Part shown: in pieces, positions 1 through 10,393 of the stretch | How the letters are laid out: every line of letters begins with the position of its first letter | Position numbering within the stretch: position 1 is the first letter of the stretch | Source of the DNA: Linyphia triangularis | Taxonomy: Eukaryota; Arthropoda; Arachnida; Araneae; Linyphiidae | Assembly: GCA_963978545.1 (NCBI GenBank) | Contig: OZ021732.1 | Location: 19,637,521 to 19,701,520, forward strand | Reading direction: 5' to 3' | DNA length: 64,000 nucleotides | Notes under the pieces: model-generated | What the model saw: the letters and a program-made list of their open reading frames with translations, nothing else | Told to the model about the DNA's origin: nothing | The model's database searches: none | Made by a program: the position numbers and the translations under genes

Positions 1-478
1 TATATTATAAAACTTTTTTGAAAGTAAAAAAAGATAACAAAAACATTTATTGAAGCTCAGTGTTTTATAGACACTCAACGTACAGAAAGGGGAAAAAATG
101 TATTATTTGTATATATTTTAGGTTGGAAAAGCCTTTGTTCACAGCGATAATTTGTTTGTAGATGCACCAGTCTAAAATGATTATTTTACTTCTTTAGAAA
201 ACAGGTAGTATATACGTATACCCCATTTTTTTAAAACTTGGAATACAAAATAACATCCAATGGTCAAATTTAACGCTAAGGCTTTTGTTTATAACAACTC
301 AAACATATTTATATGTTAACGTCATTTACTTCAGCATGTAAAAGTTACGTATAGTGTATTGTATAATCCTGTAACTATTGTATATTGTGTGTATGATCCT
401 GTAACTATTCTATATTATATGTATGATCCTGTAACTATCGTATGTAAATTATTTTCTATTTCTATATACGTGTATATA
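1..478. other. AT-rich noncoding sequence with a 30-bp triplicate
   Basis: No gene is seen. Positions about 361-450 hold three diverged tandem copies of a 30-bp unit, each containing atcctgtaactat. The stretch ends in a short alternating TA tract that abuts the Tc1-like element. Confidence 0.6.
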
Positions 479-480
479 TA

Positions 481-2956
481 CAGCGTGTCCCCGTATAACC
501 TGGCCGACCTTTGTTTTCGACACCGTTGGTCCTAGATGCATAGTCTCAATTGAAGAAATGTTTTAAATCGTTTAAATATTTTTACTGAATAGTTTTTAAG
601 TTAGACAAGAGGTTGGTATAAAAATTACGGATTGTAAATTTTTATATGGTCCCCAGGACCCCCAACATATATTTAGAAAAATGTTGCCCTTGAAAAAACA
701 TTTCAAACAAAAAAAAATTGAAATTTTAACTACCAATATTCATGGAGATATGAAAAATGGAATTTAGTGACTTATACCACTTTACACCCGCGGTCAATAA
801 CATATTTTAAGGGCATGTACACAAAATGTAATACAGAGAAAAAGGAATTGCGTTCGGAAAATTATTTTGTAATCAAATGCATGAATACGATCTATCAATG
901 TCTATAGTGAATTGTGGATGCTGAACTCGTTTGCAAGAGATAATAGAGGTGCCATACTCCCTAAAACTAACAAAAAACTTTCGACCACGTAGGATGAAAA
1001 AAAAAATTAAATCTGTCGAGGCCAAACAAATTCACACTCTTGTGTTGTGCAGGGGTCGCATTTGTCCTAAAATTCCTATAATTCCTTAAATTTTCGTTTC
1101 TTCCTAAAATTGTACTTAAATTTTTCGTCCATCCCTAAAATTTTAGAAATGACGGAAAAAAATTTCCGTTAGTGGTCAAAAAAAAAAAAAAAAAAAAATA
1201 TTGATTGGTAGGTAGAAAACCAATAATGTATGTTCATCTCTTCAGAATACAAGTAGGTCATACTAATACCAGATACCAGATGTATTTAGCTATTTCGTCA
1301 GTCCTCGTTGTTAAAATGTACACTGCGGAACAGTATGCAGAAATGCTATTTAGCTATTTCTGTACGGCCAATGTAATCGAAATGGGCGAGAATCTGCAAG
1401 ACAATCTGCAATTAAATTATTTCCAAATGGCATACATCTATCTAAAGCTACGATTTTAAATATTGTAAAGCGTTTGCGAGAAACAGGTAGCATAGGAAGA
1501 CGTCCTCGATCCGGAAATACAAGAGTGGTTGTCTCTGACAAAGAAATTTTGGGCTATGCTCTTGCTTTCCCTCAGTCTAGTGTCAGGGACATTAGTGAAG
1601 CATGTGGATACTCAAAAGCCCATGTGTGGAGAGTCTTAAACTGACACGGTGCACATCCTTATCACCCGTGATTGGTGCAAGAGTTTTTGCCCGGGGATGA
1701 AAATAGACGGTTTGATTTCTGCAATTTCATCATGAACAAACTATAATTGGATTCATCATTTGTGAATAACATTCCATTTTCTGATGAGTGTACGTTTTCA
1801 AGAACTGGGGTAGTAAATAAGCAAAACACACACTTTTGGTCACTGCAAAATCCTCATGTGATCCGACCAAACAAGCATCAAGTGCGATGGTCCGTTTGTG
1901 TGACATATGGAAGGGACCGTTAGTAGGACCTTTTTTTTTTTGCTGATACATTAACAGGTTAAAAAGTATGCGAGCCTGTTACAGGGATCTTTATCTGATT
2001 TTCTGAATGACTATGTCGTGTTAGCAGACCTTAAAATTATGTGGTTTCAACATGATGGTGCACCACCCCTTGTGGGGTGAGTTTCAAGACAACATTATCG
2101 GCTATGGAGGTCCGGTAGAATAGCCTCCTAGATTTCCAGATCTAAATCCTTTAGAATTATTTCTTTGGGGATTTTCGAAAAGCAAGATATATAAAAAATA
2201 ATCGATGAGTCTATTAGATATGCAGAATCGAATTTTATCCGCTGCCAGGTGTATTATGCCTTTAATGCTGAAATATATTGAAGATGAATTTGAATGACGT
2301 GTGCGCTTAGGTATTTTAGTGGAAGGAAAACACTTCGAGCATATGTAATTAAGAAAGAGGTTATTTATCCTTTTCACTTTGTTCATTTCTCTCACCTTTA
2401 TTTTTGTTTGTGTAACAAAAAGCGCTGCTTTCTGATTGTGTCATTATTTAAAATTACTTAATTAAAATTATTTATAAGTTTGTTTGCTGTTGCGTTGTAT
2501 AATTTGTAATTTTTTTTTTTCAAAGCAGTTTCTAGTAAAAAATTATAATGTTTTAGGTGATGAACAACAACTTGTTTGCCATAGTCAAAACTAGTCTAGA
2601 AGCTCGTTTTTATTCCAATAAGACGATATTTCCTCATTGCAATTTATGTACGGGCCCCCCAAATAGTGTTAAAACTTTAAACTCCAATAACACCGTTGCT
2701 ATTGGTCTAACAAATTTAATTTTTTTTTATTTGAAATGTTTTTTTATGGGCAAAATTTTTCTAAATATGAGTTGGGGGAACTGGGGACCGTATAAAAATT
2801 TACGATCCGTAATTTTTATACCAACCCCTTTGCTAACTTAAAAACCATTCAGTAAAAATATTTTAACGATTTAAAACATTTCTTCAATTGGGACTATGCA
2901 TCTAGGACCAACGGTGTCAAAAATAATGGTCGGCCAGGTTATACGGGGACACGCTG
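481..2956 (+). mobile_element. Decayed Tc1/mariner-type DNA transposon with long TIRs
   Basis: Both ends carry the same inverted sequence, beginning cagcgtgtccccgtataacc at 481 and ending with its reverse complement at 2956. The arms stay similar for roughly 260 bp (about 481-745 and 2695-2956). A TA lies directly outside each end (479-480 and 2957-2958), the target duplication expected for Tc1/mariner. The interior holds a decayed transposase in the plus orientation. Arms this long are unusual for mariner but occur in Tc3-like and fold-back relatives. The ends are directly visible; the superfamily call is inferred from the TA duplication and the protein remnants. Confidence 0.8.
1315..2348 (+). 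pseudogene. Tc1/mariner-like transposase pseudogene
   Basis: The plus strand reads as a transposase only if frames are switched and stops ignored. It starts near MYTAEQYAEMLFSYF. Further on come a helix-turn-helix-like part (RLRETGSIGRRPRSG, about 1473-1520), the block FQHDGAPP around the second catalytic aspartate (about 2045-2068) and the block PDLNPLELFLWG that precedes or holds the third acidic residue (about 2135-2172). This order is that of the DDE_3 domain of Tc1/mariner transposases. Stops and frameshifts occur throughout, for instance after FQHDGAPP, and no intact ORF above 100 codons remains. It lies between the long TIRs at 481 and 2956. It is not expected to make an active enzyme. 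Confidence 0.75.
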
Positions 2957-2958
2957 TA

Positions 2959-3223
2959 TATTTACTCGACCAATCCTGTTGGGCCTTGAGCCTGTTGTAG
3001 GTCTTAAAATTTGTATTTGTATATTTCCAAATTAAAATACACTTTTCTGAAAGAGTAACCCATTTTTTTCTGTTAAATAAAATTATGATATATCTTATTT
3101 TTATCCCCCCTATAATAAAAATAATATCCAATATTTTCCATTTTTCGAATCACGAATGAAAATGTCAAATAAACAAAATATCATAAGAACATTAATAAAT
3201 AGTATACCTGTAGTTCCGCCTCT

Positions 3224-3263
<40 letters not shown>

Positions 3264-4018
3264 GATTTGATGAAAAAAAAAATGATTTCAGTGTGGAAAA
3301 CGTTCCCTATAATGAACGAAGTGCTTAAACACATGTTATCTTTTTAAAGGACAAACATATATTAAACATGATATATATATATTTTAGGTAAACATATTTT
3401 AGCTATCTTTGGAAAAAACCGTAACATCACCAAGTGTTAAATTACAAAATCATTGTTAAATAATTAGTAATTGTATTAATTATACTATAAATAGATGTAT
3501 TTTATAATTATGTAAATAAAGTAAAATTGAGATTTCGAAATACAATCCAACATGTTACATAAACTTTGGACATACGTACATTAAAACATTGGATACTCAA
3601 AATGTGCAAACTGTCTATAGCAATGTTTTTTCCTCAAGTCCTCCTTTTGTCAAGTCCTCAAATTATCGTTGTATACAAAGTTTTACGTTCAACGGTAACC
3701 TTTATTTGACAATATTTTTCTACATCCCTTCTGTATCATTTAGACAGTTTTTACTGTTTATTTCTATACTCAATACGCAAGATGCTATTAATGTAAGTTT
3801 AAAATACGTTATGTTTGAGTTAAAACGTACTTGCGATTTGAATTGATGTCGAAAAGTTCAATTTATAGAGAACGAGCCGAGTGATATATACAATAAACTC
3901 CATTTGGTGCTTTTGTTTGAGAAAATAAAAAAACTCATAATTTATTAATTGTATGTTCACTATTAATTTGAAATTATTTATTCTGTCAACTGTTGTTTTT
4001 GTGAAAGAAAAGATCAAA
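2959..4018. other. AT-rich noncoding sequence
   Basis: No supportable gene. A run of 33 A lies at 3226-3258. The ORFs here are short, unrelated to any family I recognise and typical of AT-rich DNA. Confidence 0.6.
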
Positions 4019-4177
4019 CCTCCAGGTTTCTTTGGAGGTTCGATTTGGCTCGAATAAGTGACGACAACTCTCCGTGTAATGCTCTCCGGATAACCCATGC
4101 CTAACACAGGACTCGAATCCGCAACCTCGCGGTCTAGAAGCTAGCACGCTAACCACCATACCGTTTGGTTGGCGGTT
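4019..4177 (-). repeat. tRNA-derived SINE, family A head with a different body
   Basis: Read on the minus strand from 4177, it starts with a tRNA-like head: an A-box-like region around atggtggttagcgtgc and a B-box-like ttcgagtcc. The head closely matches the four plus-strand SINEs at 19.6, 23.1, 33.1 and 63.4 kb. The body after the tRNA part differs from theirs, so this is a separate subfamily or an older chimera. Imperfect flanking repeats (about 4006-4018 and 4178-4190) may be the target duplication. Confidence 0.7.
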
Positions 4178-4190
4178 AGAGAAGATTTAA

Positions 4191-4648
4191 TTTGTTTATA
4201 TCAATTAATTGATCATCACTAGGAATAAAATGATATTTAGTACAAATAGTTCGTAAAATTAAACTATCTTTTTCTCAAATGTTTTAATATTTTATATAAT
4301 TTATGCCTTTTTCCCTACACACTGGGAAGAACGAGATACTTTGTTTCAAGATCGAAAGTATTGAAAAAATCTTAGAAAAGATCATTTATCATGTCATATT
4401 GACTTTTTCGTCTTCTTCACTGTTTATACCAATACATTAATTTAAAAGCCCATTTCATAGGAAATTACTTCCCGTATTTCAATGCTATATCATCCAAGTT
4501 CCACTGATGTCGATTAGTTTATTTAGCTTGTATCATTATTGCGTAAAAAGATCAAATAATTTAAGCCCATATGATAGAAAAAATTTAGTTGGTGGAAGCA
4601 GAATAATATCGCGTCTTACTCTAATTTGTTCTAAATCAAGGTACCCTA
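4191..4648. other. AT-rich noncoding sequence
   Basis: Nothing recognisable is seen on either strand. Confidence 0.5.
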
Positions 4649-4652
4649 TTAA

Positions 4653-5225
4653 GGGGAGTTGGTACCAAAAACTTTATAAATAATCGATATTGAGTTTATT
4701 ATTGGTTATTAAAATTTATATTATCCCTTTTAAAAAGATACCACATTTTTAATAATAAATCAAATCGAAGTATTTTTATAATTTTTTTAAAACACAAAAT
4801 TTTTAACTATTAGTGTAAGTAAAGTTTTCGTCAAAGTGAGTTTTGGTTAAAACTACATTTTTCATTATTCATATACCTTTTTCTCAGAAACTGCGTAAAC
4901 TAATTTCCTCAACTTTTAACCACATATTCTTTTTATATATCCGTATATACAAAAGTGAGATTTTGTAGTTATTTAAAAATATTTTTTGCTATGTGTTTTT
5001 TCGTCAAAAAAACTTGTGATTTTTAAGAAATTTGAGTGACTTTCATAAAAATTCATTTTTTTAAAAAAGTAAATGAATCACTATCAAAAGATAACTTCAG
5101 TAGAGCAACAACTGTCTGCTAAATACACTGAAAAAAAATTAGGCTTCTATGTCAAATACTTTCTGAGAAAAAGGTACATGAAATATGGCAAATTAACATT
5201 ACTGGTATAGAGGGTACAAATCCCC
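4653..5225. mobile_element. TTAA-flanked miniature inverted-repeat element
   Basis: The left end reads ggggagttggtacc just after TTAA (4649-4652). The right end reads, on the minus strand, ggggatttgtaccc just after TTAA (5226-5229). The 573-bp interior is AT-rich and noncoding. TTAA duplications are made by piggyBac and Kolobok transposases, so this is probably a nonautonomous member of one of those groups. The family is not identified. Confidence 0.6.
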
Positions 5226-5229
5226 TTAA

Positions 5230-5650
5230 GTTATGAATATTTAACAGTTTCTATATACGGTGAGTTTATCCAGACAATAGCTCCAAACTACGGAAAATTG
5301 CAGGTACTTTAAAGTCAAAACAAAGGAGGCATAGTACCCAAAAAATGACGAAAATGTCAGTTTTACAATTTTTATTCCATTATGTGGTAAATATCTTTCT
5401 GAACAGCTGTGCAAAAATTTATGCTTGTATCTTTGATAGATAAAAAGTTATATTGTATTTTTGAAACCATCTCACACTATCAAAGCTGAAAAAGAAATCT
5501 TTAACACTGTTTTTCTCAGTTCGTTATTTTTCAATGTGAGTGTTGTTTAAATCCCTAAGGCTTTTTTCTAAATTTAGTTCGAATTGGGAATTTTTTTATA
5601 GCATATTTATATACATTTGGGATAAGCAAAAGTTAATATGGAATAAGGTG

Positions 5651-5681
<31 letters not shown>

Positions 5682-6090
5682 TCCTTTTTTTTTAAATTAA
5701 AAAGTTGAAAATTTGGAAAAAAAAACGTCGTTTTTCTGCTGTTTTTAGTGTAAAAACATATAAAACCTTTAACATAGCTTGCATCTTCCAATTCATACGA
5801 ATAATTGTTAACAATTATAAAACGAATACATTGTAAAAATGTCATGGAAAAATACTCTAAATTGTGGAAGGAATAGCATTTCAAAAAAAGTTTTAAGGTG
5901 TTTTTTTTTAAATTTAAGTAATCAAAAATTATTTATTCAAAATATTTTGGTAGGTTAAATTACGTTTAACACAATGTAAAATTGCTATAGTTTAAATTTT
6001 AGTGGTACAATTACTGAAAAAAAAAAATTTTGTGCAATGCTTCTTCAGTTAACAATTCATAATGTCAATTAGAGTATCTAAGAACACTGT
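5230..6090. other. AT-rich noncoding sequence
   Basis: No gene is seen. A run of 29 T lies at 5654-5682. Short A/T-biased ORFs only. Confidence 0.55.
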
Positions 6091-6485
6091 TTTTCAGAAA
6101 GGACGCTCTAACATTAAAATGATATGACTGCGAAACGGTAAGAGACAAAAAGAAGAGATAAGTACTGTGCTGGAGAGACAGAGATGGAATTTTAAATACA
6201 CCGCTTAGGAAAAGTAGTTACAATGGTGTAATAAAGCGACACATTGTTGTAAAATCAGAATATAGCAAATGAGATGATATTGTTGCACAAATTGTCTGTA
6301 TATAGTGTAAATAGTAACGTATCATTTTAAAATTCTATTGTAATTTATTTTATTTATTAACAACGATTATACAGGTTAGATAAAGGTGGCAACACCTAAA
6401 GCAATCGAGAAATTTCGAGATGTTTCTTTTTCGATGAATTGGCTGGAAAATTCGGGAATGCTCTCTCGCGCCAAGTATAAATAAA

Positions 6486-8305
6486 GGTAAGTATCCACGA
6501 GGGAGAAAACTTGCGCGAGTTCCATGCGAGGAACTTGCTGCACTGTTTCCACTGCATATGCAAGTTTACTCGCGGAGGGTTGGTTGCAATTTTCTCCCAG
6601 TAGAAATATTGCATAGGTGTGTCCACGACGGATGCGTACAACTGCGAGAAGGAAATGGATTCTCTGGGGAAAATCGGCTGTAATTTTGCTTTTGCATAAT
6701 AACGGCAATATTTGTTTTTCATTTATTCAGGATTTTTAGATGATTATGTTAGATGGAAATAATTTATTTAGGAGACAAGATTTTAGGTAAAATAATACAC
6801 CGTATAAAATTAATTGGCAGCTCAATTATAAAAAAATATATATTATCATTTAAATTATTAACCATGTATAATAAATAATTGTTAACATATTACAAGAAAT
6901 AAAATTATTTCTTTGATGAATAATAATTTTTGTGGACAACAGGCAAATTTTAAACACAATTATAGTTTTTTCTATGAATTTTTATCTAAAAAAAAAGAAT
7001 TTTAGGAAAAGAAAAGAATCATTATTTGTAAATTTAATGGTATTGTATTATCTATTTTATATATAACAATTATTACGCAAATTATTTTTGAATATACATT
7101 ATACTGATTTTAAGTACAGTTTTATGTGGTAAAGTTTTTTTTTTTTTTTTTTCATTATTGCTATAAGAAATATCCTTTTTATGAAACAAATGCATGTTTT
7201 AAACAGATATTTTGTAAAATATTTTTAATAATTTCCTGTTTTTCATAAGAGTATGAAAACTCTTATGAAGAAGTATTTATCTGATTAAATAAAGAATATG
7301 CATTTGAGAACGTTAAAAAAAAAATCTAAAAAATCAAAATAAGAATCAATAGTTATTTTGCATTTTATAGTTAATCTGAATAATACTATACATCGCATTA
7401 CTATAACAATAAAATTAATTTAATCGGCATAATAATAAAAAATTCCAAATTGAAAACTAAAAAAAAAAAGTTAACGGGGATCGAACCAGGAATCTTTCGA
7501 GTGCAAAAGAAAACTCTACGCACCACGCCAACGTGCCCAACACAAATGCGTGTGAAGTATAAGTTCTGTACAAGTTCTTTTTCCAGTTTATTTAACTAAA
7601 ATAAAATGGAGTTTTGCACAGGCAATAAACATTAATTTTCATTACATCTAGTCAAAAGATCTTCATGGTATATTTTCTAATACTGCAAAAAGAAAATTAT
7701 ACACGATAACGCATGAAGGAAATTGTTTCGCTACGTGAGAATGAATCATACTGTGCCTTTTCAAACCATATTTAACCTTATATTTGATACGAAAGTATTT
7801 TAGTATTTTTAATTAATCAAATCCATGCTATTTTTACTTAATCCAAGATAGGTTTTTTTTTTATCAATTTCTTCCAAACTCTGAAACTTCCAAATGAAAG
7901 TGTCATTCGGATCTTCAGAGGTAGAAAATCAACATGTGTTTGTATTTCAGTCTTGTAATTTTTTTAAATGCTCGTCTTTTATCATATACAATAATGACAA
8001 GTCATTTACAGTGCGAATAATTAAAAATAATTATTTAATAAAATCAGCAGCATCAAAATGAAATCAGCTTCACGATTGAGAATTCGACTGTCAACTTGCG
8101 GCGAGAAGCTGCAATATTTTCCAAACGGCTGGAATCAAGGAAGAAAACTTGCAGAACTAGTGTCCACGAGAGGATTTTCGGTCGGCGCAAGTCTTGCTGC
8201 AACTAACTGAAACTTCCCGATAGTGGACTCGTAAGGGTGTGTACACGAGCGAGAAGCCGTTTTGCATCGAACTCGCGCGCGTTTTCTCGCCCGTGGACAC
8301 TTACC
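6486..8305. mobile_element. Nonautonomous PIF/Harbinger-like element
   Basis: The left end is ggtaagtatccacgagggag and the right end, read on the minus strand, is ggtaagtgtccacgggcgag. The TIRs stay similar for about 36 bp. The interrupted LTR lets the target be read: TAA is present on both sides (6482-6484 and 8306-8308), matching the three-base TWA duplication of PIF/Harbinger. Subterminal copies of tgtccacga occur near 6623 and 8160. The 1.8-kb interior is AT-rich with no transposase, so movement would need an enzyme from elsewhere. Family assignment rests on the duplication and TIR form, not on protein. Confidence 0.65.
7471..7538 (-). repeat. tRNA-like fragment
   Basis: On the minus strand, gggcacgttggcgtggtgcg leads to a perfect B-box-like ggttcgatccc. 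The spacing resembles a tRNA, but the presumed acceptor strands do not pair, so it is a tRNA pseudogene or a SINE head and not a working tRNA gene. It lies inside the Harbinger-like insertion. Confidence 0.35.
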
Positions 8306-9142
8306 TAAGACTTCAGAACGGGAAAGTTTTCAGGTTGACTTCGGACTTCGATAAAAACTGATCGCTTTGTTGACCTATTTGAGTGAGCTTGTATAATCGC
8401 TGTTTTCGAACTTGTTCTTACTGAAGCTTGTGAGTGATTGCACTGTTGTCTGTGAATAAATTTTGTGAGTTTTCTGAAGTGAATAAATAGTAGTTTTTAT
8501 CTTAAAAACTGTGCCATCATTGCCTCAGTGGAAAAATTCATAACAATTAATATATTCATTTCCCTTATGAAAAATAGCACTATGATCCCTTTATTGGATA
8601 TAGCAGCCCAAACGGTCATTTTTGCGGAATGTTGTGACAAGGATCCCTTATTCGTCAGTTGTGTTGATTGTCAAATTCATTTAAATGAAAATGAATCCCA
8701 TTGGTAAAACATTTGCAGACATCATCAAATTTAATCCCATCCAACAATTTTGCAAACCGATGTATTTGAAATCAATTTCATACCTGTCTAGCCAATATCC
8801 CACTTGTTTCTTCTTTCTGTTTTCCCAGTTTTACTGTTATGTCCTTTCAAATTTAGGGAGACTTTTATGAAAGATCCTGAAAAAGAAATTAGTTTAACTT
8901 GAGAAATTTCTCAAAATCAGGTAAGTAAGAATAAAAAGTTACAGAATTTTAATTTAATACATGCGCAATAGGGAAAAATTTCACCTTCTTGAATTCAAAT
9001 CCTACAAATATAATTGCATTCTGTCTATTATTTTTTTTTTTTAAACAATACTTTAATAATACTTTTTACAAACAATACTTATTTTTAAAAAATAACTTTT
9101 CCTCTTAATATTATTCAAATGAAAATCATTTCTAGTATATAT

Positions 9143-9605
9143 TGTTGCACAAATTGTCTGTATATAGTGTAAATAGTGACGTATTATTTTAAAATTCTAT
9201 TGTAATTTATTTTATCTTATTTCATTTATTAACAGCGATATTACAAGTTAGAAAAAAGGTGGCAACACCTAAAGCAATCGAGAAATTTCGAGTTTCTTTT
9301 TCGACAAATTGGTTGGAAATTTCGGGAATGTTCTCTCGCACCAAGTATAAATAAGACTGGAGATCGGGAAAGTTTTCAGATTGACTTTGGACTTCGTTGA
9401 AAGCTGATCGCTTTGTTTACCTACTAGAGTAGACTTGGATAATCGCTGTTTTCGAAGTTGTTCTTACTGAAGCTTGAGTTGAAGCTTGTGAGTGATTACA
9501 CTGTTGTCTGTGAATAAATTTTGTGAGTTTTCTGAAGAGAAAAAATAATAGTTTTTATCTTAAAAACTGTGCCATCATTGCCTCAGTGGAAAAAAATTCA
9601 TAACA
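9143..9605 (+). mobile_element. Solo Gypsy-type LTR with ATAT target duplication
   Basis: A complete 463-bp LTR runs from tgttgcacaaattgtctgta to ttcataaca and is directly flanked by ATAT on both sides (9139-9142 and 9606-9609). It is the same family as the LTRs of the full element at 41,724-54,669 but in the opposite orientation and visibly more diverged. The TATA box tataaata is kept near 9345. With no internal region present, this is the product of LTR-LTR recombination. Confidence 0.88.
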
Positions 9606-9844
9606 ATATATATGAAAAACGATAGAAAATATTTGACAAAAAAAATATTTTCAATGAAGTGCTGCTTGGAAAACTATATTGTGTGTGAATTCAACAGGGA
9701 AATAGCTTGTATCATTTGGATCCTCACTGACAACAGAATCCACGCTATAATAGGTTTGAAAGTTACCGTCAATCAAATCGATTATTTTCCTATCAATTAA
9801 CAGGGCCTATTATGTTTTAAGCGTGCGCTTCATGTTTGCATTTA

Positions 9845-10040
9845 ATTTAAAATATCAAAAACACTCCTAATAACAAAATATGGGGCAAACTACGTTTCAA
9901 AATTTATTAATTAAAAATGAACGCGAATTCATGCATTCGAGTCTAAATATCTTTTATATATATTCTAATAAAAATAATAATTTTGGCAACTGGAAAAAGT
10001 TTTAGCAAAGATCGGTTAAAATTCTATCACTTACAGCGTT
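9845..10040 (+). repeat. Diverged interspersed repeat X, copy 1
   Basis: Blocks such as ggcaaactacgtttcaaaat and ggcaact-ggaaaaagttttagc match the repeat at 15.40-15.85 kb in order and spacing, with many differences. No coding capacity is seen. The type of element is unknown. Confidence 0.5.
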
Positions 10041-10205
10041 TCAGAGAGAGTCAATGACGAGCGTACATTTTATATTAAAAGGATTTTATTTTATTGACAC
10101 TTTTGAAATGAACTACATATATCAGGGCCTTATAACAATACAAAATTAAAAATTACCCAGAAAATCCCATTATATTTTTTAAAAGAATTTTTCCAACTAA
10201 CAATT

Positions 10206-10380
10206 GCCTATATGATGGCTGTTAGGATAGTGCTCTGGCCTCGCATGCCAAAGGTGCCGGGTTCGAATCCTGGGTTAGGCGTGGATGTTCGTTGTGGTTC
10301 AGAATCAATGTTAAGCTGTAGGTTCCGGCCTGATTAGCCGTCATTGTGCATAAAGATAGGTCATTGAGCGTGCAAACCAA
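10206..10380 (+). repeat. tRNA-derived SINE, family C
   Basis: The head contains tggctgttaggatagtgctc and the B-box ggttcgaatcc (10,260-10,270), the internal RNA polymerase III promoter layout. The body ends in an aaccaaccaac tail. A 13-bp target duplication, ccaactaacaatt, flanks it (10,193-10,205 and 10,381-10,393); its first part overlaps the tail sequence, so the true length may be shorter. Related copies lie at 19.8, 23.6 and 24.8 kb. Confidence 0.8.
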
Positions 10381-10393
10381 CCAACTAACAATT

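Larger units (their letters stand above)
6281..8545 (+). mobile_element. Solo Gypsy-type LTR, interrupted by a Harbinger-like element
   Basis: The sequence from tgttgcacaaattgtctgta at 6281 to ttcataaca at 8545 matches the LTR of the Gypsy element at 41.7-54.7 kb, here in plus orientation. The match breaks at 6485 and resumes at 8306, where a 1.8-kb insertion sits just after the LTR TATA box (tataaata, about 6476-6483). No internal gag or pol follows, so this is a solo LTR left by recombination between two LTRs. The left flank is ATAT (6277-6280). The right flank reads atta, so a target duplication is not preserved. Confidence 0.8.
6091..8870. mobile_element. Inverted-repeat element copy 1, split by an LTR
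   Basis: About 110 bp at 6091-6200 (cttttc-like start, then gaaacggtaagagac) recurs as a diverged inverted copy at about 8763-8870. The same pair of arms occurs at 32,565-32,665 and 33,070-33,350. This suggests a nonautonomous DNA transposon with roughly 100-bp arms. Removing the LTR at 6281-8545 leaves an element of roughly 500 bp. Exact ends and target duplication are not clear. Confidence 0.45.

Noticed and set aside
3110..3347. ORFs over the A33 tract
   Set aside because: They encode poly-Lys or poly-Phe from the homopolymer only.
5633..5884. Minus-strand 83-codon ORF
   Set aside because: It starts in AT-rich DNA and ends in poly-Lys from a T-run, with no domain.
10214..10290. tRNA gene at the SINE heads
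   Set aside because: A and B boxes are present, but the acceptor and anticodon arms do not pair properly and each copy has a SINE body, tail and target duplication.
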